In this document: one piece after another, positions 34,800 through 43,969 of the stretch
Layout of the letters: the number at the start of each line of letters is the position of its first letter
How positions within the stretch are numbered: the stretch's first letter is position 1
Source of the DNA: Eubacteriales bacterium
GTDB taxonomy: Bacteria > Bacillota > Clostridia > Lachnospirales > Lachnospiraceae
Assembly (NCBI GenBank): GCA_030524175.1
Contig: JAUNHC010000015.1
Coordinates: 1 to 64,000, forward strand
Direction: 5' to 3'
DNA: 64,000 bases
Position numbers and translations under genes: made by a program
The notes under the pieces: model-generated
Told to the model about the DNA's origin: nothing
Databases searched by the model: none
What the model saw: the letters and a program-made list of their open reading frames with translations, nothing else

Positions 34800-35336
34800 C
34801 TAGGATAGTGCCAGTTCACACAGACGGCTTCTCAGCCGGTGGAAACGGCTGCCTACACCTTGAATCGTAATGCTGCAGTGTGCAGCAATTTCACGGTAGG
34901 TGTATCCGTCTGCTTTTAAGAACACAACTTCTTTTTCCTTTGGCGTCATTTTGGCAAGTAACTTTAAGGCCAGATCCTGATTGTCCAGAGATTCGGCAAT
35001 AGCCAGCATCCGATTGGGCAGAAGCTTTTCTAAGGAGGCCGATTCCTGGTACTCCTCATAGGGTACCAGCGTTGCTTTACGCTTTGGGCGGTTGAGGTAG
35101 ATAAACTCCTTTGCAATACAGTTCCTCATCCGGAGCCAGGCGACCGTAGTAAAAGAAAATCTGGAAAGATCCGGATTCTCCAGATACTCCTGGACGGCAA
35201 GCAGATATCCAAAGATAGCGACATCATAAAATTCCTCAACACTTAATTGATTATTGTTTAGAAATTTATAAACAAGTGTATGATGTTCTTCCGCGAACCG
35301 TTTCTGTTCGTTGGTTAATTCGTGTATTTTCTTCAT
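34800..35336 (-). CDS. sigma-70-like RNA polymerase sigma factor
   Basis: The 178-residue protein has a region 2-like helix block (FSFTTVAWLRMRNCIAKEFIYL, residues ~63-84) and a region 4 helix-turn-helix (KMTPKEKEVVFLKADGYTYREIAAHCSITIQGVGSRFHRLRSRL, C-terminal 45 residues). Size and layout fit an ECF-like or element-encoded sigma factor. GGAGG precedes the start. It may direct transcription of element promoters; target promoters are unknown. Confidence 0.82.
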   Translation of the reverse strand: MKKIHELTNEQKRFAEEHHTLVYKFLNNNQLSVEEFYDVAIFGYLLAVQEYLENPDLSRFSFTTVAWLRMRNCIAKEFIYLNRPKRKATLVPYEEYQESASLEKLLPNRMLAIAESLDNQDLALKLLAKMTPKEKEVVFLKADGYTYREIAAHCSITIQGVGSRFHRLRSRLCELALS

Positions 35337-35360
35337 GGTGATTCCTCCTTCGCATTTCTT

Positions 35361-35882
35361 TTAAAGTAATTGATGTCCTAATGTAACAGCGACTAATTTG
35401 GCACTGCCAAGTTCCATATCAGATAAGGGATGTCCCTGTTTTGCAATCAGTATCAGTGCCAGGGCAGGATGTCCTGACTGACGGATAATCGGAAACAGTG
35501 CAGTGACCGGATTATTCAGATGCGGCGGTATAAAGATAGGATGAGCCGGATCAAACACGGTCTCTATCCCAGATGCCACATAGTCTGCCAGCTCCTTTGG
35601 AACAGGGCTGTTCTTTGGCAGGGGAATCCCTCTGGAGGCATAGACCGCCTCTGTGGAACAGATCATAGCTCCACAAGGCACGATGCTGTGCAGGATATCC
35701 AAATAGGACTGTGCCTGCCAGCTGTCAACGGTAAAATTCTGAGGTTTACGGAGAAGAATATTCTGTCCCGTGCTTTCCACCTCTAACGCTTCCCCATCGG
35801 CAATGTGCATTGCTTTTCGGATAACGGCAGGAATCGTGATACGTCCTTGAGCGTCCATGTTGCAGATCGTAGCAATTCTCAT
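35361..35882 (-). CDS. AbrB/SpoVT-type regulator with C-terminal sensory-like domain
   Basis: The start at 35882 is chosen over a longer frame to 36053 because AAAGGAG is 9 nt upstream. The N-terminal ~50 residues (DAQGRITIPAVIRKAMHI ... LEVES) are a swapped-hairpin AbrB DNA-binding domain. The remaining ~120 residues (AVYASRGIPLPKN; TALFPIIRQSGHPALALILIAKQGH) look like the GAF-type domain of SpoVT. SpoVT-like proteins are transition-state or sporulation regulators, so the element may sense the growth state of the host. Confidence 0.85.
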   Translation of the reverse strand: MRIATICNMDAQGRITIPAVIRKAMHIADGEALEVESTGQNILLRKPQNFTVDSWQAQSYLDILHSIVPCGAMICSTEAVYASRGIPLPKNSPVPKELADYVASGIETVFDPAHPIFIPPHLNNPVTALFPIIRQSGHPALALILIAKQGHPLSDMELGSAKLVAVTLGHQLL

Positions 35883-35947
35883 AGTGTGATACTCCTTTCC
35901 TTCTAAAGAGAAAAGAAGCAGCATAAGCCGCCTCTTTTCTGGTAATT

Positions 35948-36628
35948 TTATGCAGCGTTCGGCACCTGGCTGGATGCTTGCTGCTGGGCCTGCTGGTTCG
36001 CAAGGGCCTGTTTTCCATTTATTATCAGTTGATGGCTGATGCAGTTCTCCCACTGGGTGATATAAGCATCTGCCCGCTTAAACAAGATAAATAAATCCAT
36101 ATCCGTCAATTGGATAAAAGTACTTTTCTCTGACACAAAACTTCCGGATTTCATGTAAGAACCGCCATTGCTGTTCTGCACCTTAATCCCCTTTCCATTT
36201 ACAATCTGGATCCGCCAGGGACTCTTCATCATCCGGCCGGTGTTGTCGGCAGCGTGTCTTGAAATGAAGAACTGCTGGGCGGTAGAATACCCTCCAGCAT
36301 CCGGTACACCGAAAATCTTACTCTGCGACCATTCATATTCCTGAAAGCCTGCAGTGATCCTGGTCAGAATGAACTGAATCTGCTCTGGCGCCAGATGAAA
36401 TTGGGTGATGATGTTTCTATCCCCTGTGCCGTTAGAGTAATCCTGAATGGTGATCCCAATTAAAGAATGAGATTTGTGTCCATTTTCCAGATATTCTCCC
36501 TTGGCATGAAGCTGGGCATAGCTGCTAACAGATGCGTAACGGAGACGGTCATAAAGAGCGATCAGCTTTTTATCGGTCTGGACTTTAAAAATCTGGTCTG
36601 TGACCTTATTTTGATAATTTGCATTCAT
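35948..36628 (-). CDS. hypothetical element protein (226 aa)
   Basis: Unrecognised soluble protein with a Gln-rich C-terminus (QQAQQQASSQVPNAA). The middle holds short beta-strands (SHSLIGITIQDYS; PWRIQIVNGKGIKV). It lies just after the VWA gene (15 nt gap) with GGAAGGA upstream, and probably belongs functionally to the AAA-VWA group. Confidence 0.65.
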   Translation of the reverse strand: MNANYQNKVTDQIFKVQTDKKLIALYDRLRYASVSSYAQLHAKGEYLENGHKSHSLIGITIQDYSNGTGDRNIITQFHLAPEQIQFILTRITAGFQEYEWSQSKIFGVPDAGGYSTAQQFFISRHAADNTGRMMKSPWRIQIVNGKGIKVQNSNGGSYMKSGSFVSEKSTFIQLTDMDLFILFKRADAYITQWENCISHQLIINGKQALANQQAQQQASSQVPNAA

Positions 36629-36642
36629 AAAGTTCCTTCCTT

Positions 36643-38754
36643 CTACTTAAGATACTGTTTCACCAGGAGCGTCATATGCTTGGGCAGGTCTTCCAAATTG
36701 GTGATATCAAGAAAACCGTCCTTGTAGATGCGCTTGATGTTCTCTTTGTCGTCGCCAATGGCGGCTGCAAAGAGCGTAATGCCTTTCTTTTCATATTCCT
36801 TTTTAATCCCACGCAGATCTGCTTCCGCCTCAGTTCCCGAATAACCGTAATCCGCTGGCTGTCCGTCTGATATTAGAATCAGGAGTTTTCTTTTAGCGGC
36901 ATGTTTATCCAGATGTTCGGCCACGTAACGAAGGGCAGCACCGTCGCGGTTCCCACCGCGGGCACTCATATCCATCAGTCGATAACAATCGGTGTTGTCG
37001 ATGGAATCAAATTCTGCATAGGAATAAAGTGCCACTCCGCCGTCATCCGTGGAATGTCCATAGATAGTGATGGGGAGGTTTAGTCCCCGGCAGAAATCAT
37101 AAAGCACGATTGCTGTTTTCCTTGCATGGGTAATCCGGTCATTCCAAGACATAGAGCCACTCTCGTCCACCAGCAGCGCGACTGCCAGTTTCTGTTCTTC
37201 ATCAGGCAGGCGGTTCCGCATAAAAAGCGTGCCGTCCTGATGGTACAGGGCGTTCATATTCAGTCGCTTTCCGTAAATGAGGTTCTTTAGGTTCCCGCCT
37301 TCTGCCTCTTCTCGAAGCAGGGGAGCGATGGATGCCTGTAGCCGTTTTGATGCCCGTAAAAGCGCAGGAGCAACGGACTGGTAGTCAGAGATCATGGAAG
37401 GTTCTACCCTTTGGATTCTGTTGACAGTCACATGGATGCCTGCATGGGCATTTCCATAACGGATATCATTGGCTGTTTTCTGCAGTTCTTCAGTCATTTC
37501 CTGCTGATATCGTTCCTCTGCCTTTTCTGTTGCGACATCAGTTAAGATGTCGAACAGGTCAGAAGCTGCCTTTTCGTAGCCGGAACCAGAGTATTGGTGA
37601 TTGTAGGTAATCCCCGGGTTATTTTCATCTGTGATGGTGTTGGTCTTTGCCAGTGCGATCCGTTCACCCTCTTCGTGCATAACTTCCTGGATTTCTTGAA
37701 TGGCTGCCTGCCTTGTGGCAAGAGGGTCAGGTGGAAGTGGGTTGTTTTTCTTATCTTTTTTTCCGGCAGGGACATTTTTCGGAGCTTTCCCGCCGGGGAT
37801 TCCCGGAAGTGGCATCCCGCCTTTGATTTCCTCACCCAAAGTATCAGAAAGATTCTTGCCGGCTTCGGACTCGTCGCTTTCTTCCAGTTTTTCTTTCATC
37901 TCCTCGATCATGGGCTGAAGATACTCCCATAAGATGATCAAAATATGGTTTGTTGCATCAAAGCGCGCCTTTGCATCATCCTCATAAACGGAATCGTCAA
38001 TATATGGCACACATTCCTCCAGATAGTCCAGATAGGGCCCGCTGTAACCGGAAAGGTTATTGATGTTCCCAGTCTTGCAGTATTGGATGATGAGGTTTGC
38101 AACAATAGAGAAGTCATTGTATTTTTTATCAATCTGCTCCTGTATGGAAGGCATCTGCTCTGCAAAACGCAGATTGTTTAACAGGATACCCTGACGGAAG
38201 ACGCCTGGGAATGCTTCACACATGCGAGCTTCGATGTAAACGTCCTCCAAAATGTTTGAGATGGACGATGCACAGTTAGCAAGCACCATGCAGGTTGCTT
38301 TTTCTTTATCTTCCATTGCCTCCCATGCCGTCATCAGAAAATTTTGATAGGATGACGTAGAAAAATCGGGGGGATTAGGATAAAACGAGCCATTCTGCAT
38401 ACTGCTCAGATATATCCCAAGAGAGGTGAAATCGGTATACCGTAAATGTCCGATTTCGTGTCCCGTAAGACCAGTAAGGCTCTGAGAGCGCAGGTAGCGG
38501 GTAGGAAAACTCTGGGTTAAATGATTGGCGGTATTGTTGTGGATTTTATAATTATCTGTATATGCCACATATGCCTCCGGATCATCGTCCCACTCCATCA
38601 GCACCTGAAGCCCATTGCGGTAGCGGCCGGTAGCCGTCTGTGCAAGGGAAGTCTGATGCTTTTGGAATGCGGAAGACAGAAAGAGTTCTTCGTCCGTAAT
38701 GCTGAGTTCCTGTTCCCGGATCATTTTTTTCAGTGTCTTTTGATTAGCGTTCAC
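36643..38754 (-). CDS. CobT-like VWA domain protein with HExxH motif
   Basis: A 703-residue protein. Near residue 98 it has GHEIGHLRYTDF, an HExxH metal-binding motif as found in CobT-like VWA proteins. Residues ~310-350 are a charged, Pro-rich linker. The C-terminal ~190 residues are a von Willebrand A domain with MIDAS residues DESGSMS (~525), and ISDGQPAD. It starts at a GTG that overlaps the stop of the XRE gene (GTGA). With the nearby MoxR-like ATPase it forms a MoxR-VWA pair, a chaperone-like machine that remodels or inserts metals into partners. The substrate is unknown. Confidence 0.85.
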   Translation of the reverse strand: MNANQKTLKKMIREQELSITDEELFLSSAFQKHQTSLAQTATGRYRNGLQVLMEWDDDPEAYVAYTDNYKIHNNTANHLTQSFPTRYLRSQSLTGLTGHEIGHLRYTDFTSLGIYLSSMQNGSFYPNPPDFSTSSYQNFLMTAWEAMEDKEKATCMVLANCASSISNILEDVYIEARMCEAFPGVFRQGILLNNLRFAEQMPSIQEQIDKKYNDFSIVANLIIQYCKTGNINNLSGYSGPYLDYLEECVPYIDDSVYEDDAKARFDATNHILIILWEYLQPMIEEMKEKLEESDESEAGKNLSDTLGEEIKGGMPLPGIPGGKAPKNVPAGKKDKKNNPLPPDPLATRQAAIQEIQEVMHEEGERIALAKTNTITDENNPGITYNHQYSGSGYEKAASDLFDILTDVATEKAEERYQQEMTEELQKTANDIRYGNAHAGIHVTVNRIQRVEPSMISDYQSVAPALLRASKRLQASIAPLLREEAEGGNLKNLIYGKRLNMNALYHQDGTLFMRNRLPDEEQKLAVALLVDESGSMSWNDRITHARKTAIVLYDFCRGLNLPITIYGHSTDDGGVALYSYAEFDSIDNTDCYRLMDMSARGGNRDGAALRYVAEHLDKHAAKRKLLILISDGQPADYGYSGTEAEADLRGIKKEYEKKGITLFAAAIGDDKENIKRIYKDGFLDITNLEDLPKHMTLLVKQYLK

Positions 38755-39017
38755 ACTTCGTCCGTCCTTTCTTTTAATAGATTTTTTGTCAGAAGTTCCT
38801 CCATCGTGCAGCCGTAATAATCTGCCAGACGGTAGACTGCATAGGCTGAGAGGGAACTTTTGGCGGATTCATAATTCATAATAGTTTTTGGAGAGAGGTT
38901 TAGAATGCGTGCAAGAGCCTGCTGGGAAATTTTCCCGTTATGGGATTTCCGAAGATATTGCAGGTTCTCTGCACAGATAACACACATTTTGCTTTCCGTC
39001 ATTTTCATGTTTTTCAT
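38751..39017 (-). CDS. XRE-family HTH regulator (88 aa)
   Basis: Helix-turn-helix of Cro/CI type: KISQQALARILNLSPKTIMNYESAKSSLSAYAVYRLADYYG spans residues ~28-68. The gene sits between the AAA and VWA genes (9 nt from the former, overlapping the latter) and is therefore co-transcribed with the machine it may control. GGAGG precedes the start. Confidence 0.85.
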   Translation of the reverse strand: MKNMKMTESKMCVICAENLQYLRKSHNGKISQQALARILNLSPKTIMNYESAKSSLSAYAVYRLADYYGCTMEELLTKNLLKERTDEV

Positions 39018-39026
39018 CTGGTCCTC

Positions 39027-40835
39027 CTATGCGGCAAGGAGCGTATCCAGGCAGCTGCTTTCCAGCTCACTCCGGCTCTCTGCATCCGCAGAAGCGGAAG
39101 CAAGGATTGTATAGCGCGCTGCTTCACGGATATCTCCGCAGATCATATAAGACTGTATCCAGGATATCAGTTCCCTGGAGCCACAGCAGCCATCAGTGAT
39201 CAGGTTAGCCCGGCAGTATTCTGACATAGACCGGACAATGCGTACCATCGTCCGCACCATTGCCTTGTCGGTGCATCCGGTAACTGCAAGCGCACGTTCT
39301 GTCAGTGTTTCTTCATCCGGTTCTTCCATGTCGATGACAAGGTTCATTCGGGAAATGATGGATTGGTTGAGCGGCTTACAGCCTGCATAGTCATTGTTGG
39401 TGGTCAGCACGATTACCGTGTCAGGGTGGCGTCTTATGACTTCACCATTGGGGAGTACCGTGCTTGCACATCCATCCAGCAAGGAGTTCAAACCTACCAA
39501 CACACCCGGATTTGCAATCACGGTGGGCTCCTGCAGTTCAATCAAGTAGCCATTGCGGATTGCATCCACTAAAGGGGTGTCCGTATATTTGAATCTCTGT
39601 TGTGAAGTACCACCTGTATTTTGCAATTTTGCCTGTTCCGAAATGGTAGCTACGAGCTTTTGATAGACCACTTCTTCAGTGACATCTTCATCAAGGATGC
39701 CAGTCAACTTATAGTACGCAGTAGGTGGATCCAGCAGGATGTCCTGGAAGGTTGGGTATATGCCGGTAAGTGCCGTTGGCTTATCCACATCCGGAATAAA
39801 CTGTCCGAGCAGGTCGTAGATTTCACTATTTGCTGAGAAAGTAGTAAACAGATATGGCAGATGAAGTGCAGTAGCAAGTGCCTTTGCACCTTCGGTTTTG
39901 CCTGTGCCAGAAACACCTCTTAGCAGGAAATTACGCATTGGCTGTGAGCCGCCGGTAGTCATCTTGGCATGTTCGCAGATCCGTTTGATTGCGGGTGGTA
40001 TGATATACCAGTCCGGAAGTGGGGGAACCATGAGTTCTTCCTGGGGCGTTAATATTCGGGATTCAGATAGGGGATATTTGCTAACAAAATCATTCCTATT
40101 AATAAGGATAGAAACTTTTTTTGAAGAATTTCCTGGTTTTACTACCTGAAAATCCCCATAAATAACATTGGTTGGTGCGTAAATCCCCTGTTCTATCTGG
40201 AAAGGCTTGATTACCGGGATGACGCCGTTTGCTGTAACGGCAGATTTGATCTCCCCGGCAGGAAGCATATTTCCATAGGTGATGCGGCGGTAGATGTTGT
40301 CGCATAAAAGTGCGGCTGTCTTTGCCGTCTCATCCATATCAGGGTAGCCCCTATCGCGGTCCTCCTTTAACTGCTGGTAAAAACTGTTGCACTCCTCATC
40401 GGCAAGAGCCGTAGGGAGCAGGGCAAATAATAAAGCAGCACCGCTGCTTTCCCCTTCCTTTACAATGTATTTCTCAGGATTACTCTCGGTATCTGGTGGA
40501 GTGGTGTAACGCCCTGCATAAAATTTCCCGGTCAGACGGTTGTAGACGACCACATGCAGTTCCCCGGTCTTGCTAGGGTACTCTGCAATGGTGAAGTTGT
40601 TGTTCTGGCTTCCAATTGCGCCAAGTTCCTCAGGCTTTTTCCCAGCCGTTGGAGACTCCAGCTCCATATAGGCAAGTACCGCCCTAAGTGTTGCTGCGTG
40701 CAGTGTTGCCTGTGGTCTGGGCTGTGTGCAGTATTTGGACGCGATTCCGGTAAACTTTGCATCATCGGTATAATCTTTGAAAGGCTCCGGTAAGGTCTTA
40801 CGAAAAGTCCAGTTTGCGATAAGGTTATTCGCCAT
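39027..40835 (-). CDS. MoxR-like AAA+ ATPase
   Basis: A 602-residue protein. Walker A is GVSGTGKTEGAK (~residue 300), followed by a dynein-related/MoxR pattern: LLGQFIPD, LLDGCASTVLPNGEVIRRHPDTVIVLTTNND (sensor 1) and an arginine-finger region SIISRMNLVIDME. The N-terminal ~270 residues are not recognised and may bind the partner. MoxR ATPases work with VWA proteins, and one is encoded just downstream. RBS AGGAGGGA precedes the start. Confidence 0.87.
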   Translation of the reverse strand: MANNLIANWTFRKTLPEPFKDYTDDAKFTGIASKYCTQPRPQATLHAATLRAVLAYMELESPTAGKKPEELGAIGSQNNNFTIAEYPSKTGELHVVVYNRLTGKFYAGRYTTPPDTESNPEKYIVKEGESSGAALLFALLPTALADEECNSFYQQLKEDRDRGYPDMDETAKTAALLCDNIYRRITYGNMLPAGEIKSAVTANGVIPVIKPFQIEQGIYAPTNVIYGDFQVVKPGNSSKKVSILINRNDFVSKYPLSESRILTPQEELMVPPLPDWYIIPPAIKRICEHAKMTTGGSQPMRNFLLRGVSGTGKTEGAKALATALHLPYLFTTFSANSEIYDLLGQFIPDVDKPTALTGIYPTFQDILLDPPTAYYKLTGILDEDVTEEVVYQKLVATISEQAKLQNTGGTSQQRFKYTDTPLVDAIRNGYLIELQEPTVIANPGVLVGLNSLLDGCASTVLPNGEVIRRHPDTVIVLTTNNDYAGCKPLNQSIISRMNLVIDMEEPDEETLTERALAVTGCTDKAMVRTMVRIVRSMSEYCRANLITDGCCGSRELISWIQSYMICGDIREAARYTILASASADAESRSELESSCLDTLLAA

Positions 40836-40850
40836 TTTTAATCCCTCCTT

Positions 40851-41621
40851 CTACGCCCATGAAATTTCCAATGCCTGTTCGGTTTCCGTTGCTTCCAGTT
40901 CATCGCGGATTAAGATATCCGTCAGAGCTGTCCAATAATTCCGGGGAGGAAAATACTCGAATGTGCCTTTGATCTCTGGGGTATTTCCATTCTCAATGTA
41001 AATCTGTCCCTGTTCATTGATGAATAGTTTCTGATGTCCTCTGGCCTGCAGGTCTCCAACCAAATTTACAAGAAGTGGTTTCCCGATCAAGGTATACCAG
41101 GATTCTGGGTCCGCTTGGGCAGGATCATCCTCAGGATTCTCATCTGATGTCCGCCGTTTTAGCGTTTCTATGGTCATCATGGAAAGCATAAGGCTTCCGT
41201 AAGAGTCCATACGGACTTCAGCAAAATTAAAGTCGTTGGTATTTCTTGTGCGGATACGCATCGGTTCACCGCTGATTAACCGGTTTATGTCCGGCTGCCT
41301 GATAAAATCCCAGGTAGCTTTTGGATAGGCAGACTGTAGCTTCGCTGTAATCTGGTAGCTGATCTGCCGAAGCAGAAGAGTCTCCATATCCGAGGACTGA
41401 TAAGCAGCAGTTTTTGGCATTCTTTTGGAATGTCGGGGTTTCTGCACCTTTGGAAGACGGGGAAGCAGAGGGATCAGAAGCAAAAGAAGAGCTCCAATGA
41501 TACCGATGACTGCAATCGTCAAAACCAAGGCACGGTTGGAATGATCCGGCATGAAAAATGCAGATGCGAACAGCACAATAACAATAATCTGTAAAAATTT
41601 TAGTCCATTCTTGGATTTCAT
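40851..41621 (-). CDS. two-TM membrane protein (256 aa)
   Basis: ATG 41621 is used because AAAGGA is 9 nt upstream; a longer frame adds a hydrophobic but unsupported extension. Two membrane helices (residues ~8-24 and ~32-52) precede a basic linker and a cytosolic ~180-residue domain (METLLLRQISYQITAKL; WYTLIGKPLLVNLVGDL). Not recognised. It is directly upstream of the AAA gene and could anchor the AAA-VWA machine in the membrane. Confidence 0.7.
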   Translation of the reverse strand: MKSKNGLKFLQIIVIVLFASAFFMPDHSNRALVLTIAVIGIIGALLLLLIPLLPRLPKVQKPRHSKRMPKTAAYQSSDMETLLLRQISYQITAKLQSAYPKATWDFIRQPDINRLISGEPMRIRTRNTNDFNFAEVRMDSYGSLMLSMMTIETLKRRTSDENPEDDPAQADPESWYTLIGKPLLVNLVGDLQARGHQKLFINEQGQIYIENGNTPEIKGTFEYFPPRNYWTALTDILIRDELEATETEQALEISWA

Positions 41622-41741
41622 AATAAATATCCTTTCTACTTTTGTGCAAAAAAAGAGGAATTGCAGTGCCATCAGCATGGCGGAAAGCAATTCCTCAACA
41701 TAGAGTTCTTTTTAGTACATAAGGGGGCTGAATATCCTTGC

Positions 41742-42422
41742 TTAAGCTGGAAATGGAAGCTGACTCTCCTGAACATTTGAGAAGCCATTATTCCCATAGC
41801 CATTTCCGGAAGGGGCTGCCTGATAATTCTGTGGCGCTCGATTCTGTGGTGGATAACCGCCTCCTGCATAAGATGCAGGGGGATTTTGGTAACCAGTTCT
41901 GTTTTGGGATGTCTGGTTTGGCACGCCGGGTGTCCCGCCATAATTACCATTTGGCATGGGCTGATTTGGGGCCGCTTGATTTTGCATGCCCTGATTCTGA
42001 TAGCCACCGGCTCCCAGTGTTGACGCACCACCATAATTCGCTGCCGGCATTCCGTTTTGAGGGGCTCCAGCTTCATTTTCCGACTTGTTGGATGGAACAA
42101 ACTGCCAATCCTTGACATTGATCCTGATGTTGACACCAGCCTGTCCAGCTTTCGCTCCCTTCTGATAGAGGAATGGTTGATAGCTCGTATCTCCATAGAC
42201 CATGATAGGGGTTCCATGTTTCACGCCTGCTTTTCCCAAACGCTCTGCTAAAAATTTGTTGAAATAGCAGTTGACGAAGATTGTTTCATTTTCGCCGTTT
42301 TGTCCACGCTGTGTGGTGGCAATATCCAGACTGACATATTCAATCTGGGTATTATTCTTGGCCTGTTGCATGACGGGATCCGCTGTGGGCCTCCCCATGA
42401 TAATAGTGAGTGGTGATGACAT
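41742..42422 (-). CDS. ssb: single-stranded DNA-binding protein (SSB)
   Basis: An OB-fold SSB of 226 residues. The N-terminal ~110 residues have the SSB layout (LTIIMGRPTADPVMQQ; EYVSLDIATTQRG; IFVNCYFNKFLAERL; GDTSYQPFL). The C-terminal half is a Gly/Asn/Pro/Gln-rich flexible tail ending LPFPA; the usual acidic DDDIPF tip is absent. It likely coats the transferred strand. A leader with operator-like promoter and terminator hairpin precedes it. Confidence 0.9.
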   Translation of the reverse strand: MSSPLTIIMGRPTADPVMQQAKNNTQIEYVSLDIATTQRGQNGENETIFVNCYFNKFLAERLGKAGVKHGTPIMVYGDTSYQPFLYQKGAKAGQAGVNIRINVKDWQFVPSNKSENEAGAPQNGMPAANYGGASTLGAGGYQNQGMQNQAAPNQPMPNGNYGGTPGVPNQTSQNRTGYQNPPASYAGGGYPPQNRAPQNYQAAPSGNGYGNNGFSNVQESQLPFPA

Positions 42423-42473
42423 AGTAATTCTCCTTTCTGCCTCTTTGGGCGGTAAAATAATAAATGGTGAAAT

Positions 42474-42520
42474 AAAAAAAGTGCCATATGAAACCGCATA
42501 ATACGGCTAACATATGACAC
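42474..42520 (-). terminator. terminator-like hairpin in the ssb leader
   Basis: On the - strand GTGTCATATG (42511-42520) pairs with CATATGGCAC (42481-42490), with an inner CCG/CGG pair, followed by T7 (42474-42480). It lies between the promoter and the ssb start, so ssb is expressed only by readthrough. A second small hairpin CTGGA/TCCAG lies at about 42550-42567. Confidence 0.7.
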
Positions 42521-42602
42521 TAATTTCCAACTTAGACTGCCTGTGCGTTCTGGATGAATGGTCCAGACTCCCACACTGGGGATAGCACAAATACTTAAAC
42601 AC

Positions 42603-42637
42603 AACACTATAATAGCACAATATATAGTGTTAGTCAA
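42603..42637 (-). promoter_or_regulatory. ssb promoter with AACACTATA operator pair
   Basis: On the - strand TTGACT (42632-42637) and TATTAT (42609-42614) are separated by 17 nt. AACACTATA (42603-42611) and its inverse TATAGTGTT (42623-42631) flank the spacer, and another TATATAGTG copy lies at 42652-42660. The same half-site is in the ligA promoter. Confidence 0.7.
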
Positions 42638-42878
42638 ACTAAAACAAACCATATATAGTGAACTTGATAAGAACCGCTATTGAATAGGACTTTGCAGCTG
42701 CATTATTAATTTATGGAATATTAGGAAGAAAAAACACAATGCTGTATAAGAAGGCATATTACATACAGCGAATAATTTTATTTGATGGGTAATGGACATA
42801 AAAAGAGTGACTTCAGTATGTTGCTGTGATAATCTGGATATGTAGATAGCTTTGTATTTGTACAGGAGGGAAAAGCAG

Positions 42879-43040
42879 ATGGAAAATGTAAAGAATGAAG
42901 AATATGTTATTTGCCCACGTTGCAAGCAAGAGGTTTACAAAGAAGTGATTATATGCCCTTTTTGCAAGTTTGGTATTATGGCATGGCTTGAGGGAGAAAT
43001 TGATGAAAATGGAGATCCAATAAAAGATAAGCCTAAATAA
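42879..43040 (+). CDS. small zinc-ribbon protein (53 aa)
   Basis: ATG 42879 has AGGAGGG upstream. Two CxxC pairs (CPRCKQ, residues 11-14; CPFCKF, residues ~25-28) form a zinc ribbon, followed by an acidic C-terminus. It is on the + strand, opposite to the surrounding block, and is the first of four small genes preceded or followed by related repeats. Confidence 0.7.
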   Translation: MENVKNEEYVICPRCKQEVYKEVIICPFCKFGIMAWLEGEIDENGDPIKDKPK

Positions 43041-43090
43041 AAATCCAGCTTGTCAAACTGGAAAATTTGAATTTGAGGAGGAAATATACA

Positions 43091-43486
43091 ATGTTTAAAG
43101 AAGCTCAAAAATACTTCTTGCTTGTTTGTGTATTGTTTGCAGTAACAACATTTTGTAGCAGTATTTTTCAACTTACAATACAGGAAAAAGGGTATGACAG
43201 CAATACACATATTTTATTACGGGGAGCTATTTGTATTCTAGGTGTAGGCTTTATCTGTCTTTTTAGAACCATAAAATTAAGAAATAAATTACTACAAGAA
43301 TGTGTGCATTATATAGTTTCATTATTTCTCATCATATTATTTATTTTTTGCTTAAGTTTCTTTGTTGAAATTGGCGAAAACCCACCTTATCCTATTTTTG
43401 CTTTAAACTATACAGGAGTATATGCTGTTATTACAGCTGTATCATATTTTAATGAAAAAAAGAAACGTAAAGATAAGGAACAGTAA
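43091..43486 (+). CDS. four-TM membrane protein (131 aa)
   Basis: ATG 43091 follows GAGGAGG. Four hydrophobic segments (YFLLVCVLFAVTTFCSSIF; ILLRGAICILGVGFICLF; YIVSLFLIILFIFCLSFFV; VYAVITAVSYF) and a basic tail (KKKRKDKEQ) predict an integral membrane protein. No family recognised. Part of the small + strand cluster. Confidence 0.65.
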   Translation: MFKEAQKYFLLVCVLFAVTTFCSSIFQLTIQEKGYDSNTHILLRGAICILGVGFICLFRTIKLRNKLLQECVHYIVSLFLIILFIFCLSFFVEIGENPPYPIFALNYTGVYAVITAVSYFNEKKKRKDKEQ

Positions 43487-43579
43487 CGTGCCAGTTTGAT
43501 ATACTGAAAAATTCCAGTTTATGTAAAAGAAAAATTTCAGCTTGTATTGGAAAAATATGAAGTTGTAGGAGAAAGAACG

Positions 43580-43969
43580 ATGGATCTAAAAAGCAGGATA
43601 CAAAAATTAAAGGCAGAGATACCTGCTGTTTTTTTATCATTAAAGGATAATGAAACTCCACTTATAGCAAAGTTCTTCGCGGCGATAACGGTTGCTTATG
43701 CACTTTCTCCCGTTGATTTAATACCAGATTTTATTCCGGTGCTTGGGTATTTGGACGACCTTATACTGCTTCCTGCTTTTGTCGCCTTAACGATACGTTT
43801 TATTCCAAAACCTGTCTGGGAGAAGAATCTTGCTCTTGCTATTGACTTGTGGAAAGATGGTAAACCCCAAAAGTGGTATTATGCAATCCCTATCATTCTA
43901 TTTTGGTTTGTCATCATATGGTTAATTGTGAAAGCGATCTGGCTTAAGCAAATTTCAACACCAGTATAG
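43580..43969 (+). CDS. YkvA-family (DUF1232) membrane protein
   Basis: The 129-residue protein has the DUF1232 signature AYALSPVDLIPDFIPVLGYLDD (residues ~36-57), a short hydrophobic hairpin with conserved D-x-x-P-D, and a C-terminal membrane helix (IPIILFWFVIIWLIVKAIW). Function in the family is poorly known. ATG 43580 has AGGAGAAAG upstream. Confidence 0.85.
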   Translation: MDLKSRIQKLKAEIPAVFLSLKDNETPLIAKFFAAITVAYALSPVDLIPDFIPVLGYLDDLILLPAFVALTIRFIPKPVWEKNLALAIDLWKDGKPQKWYYAIPIILFWFVIIWLIVKAIWLKQISTPV

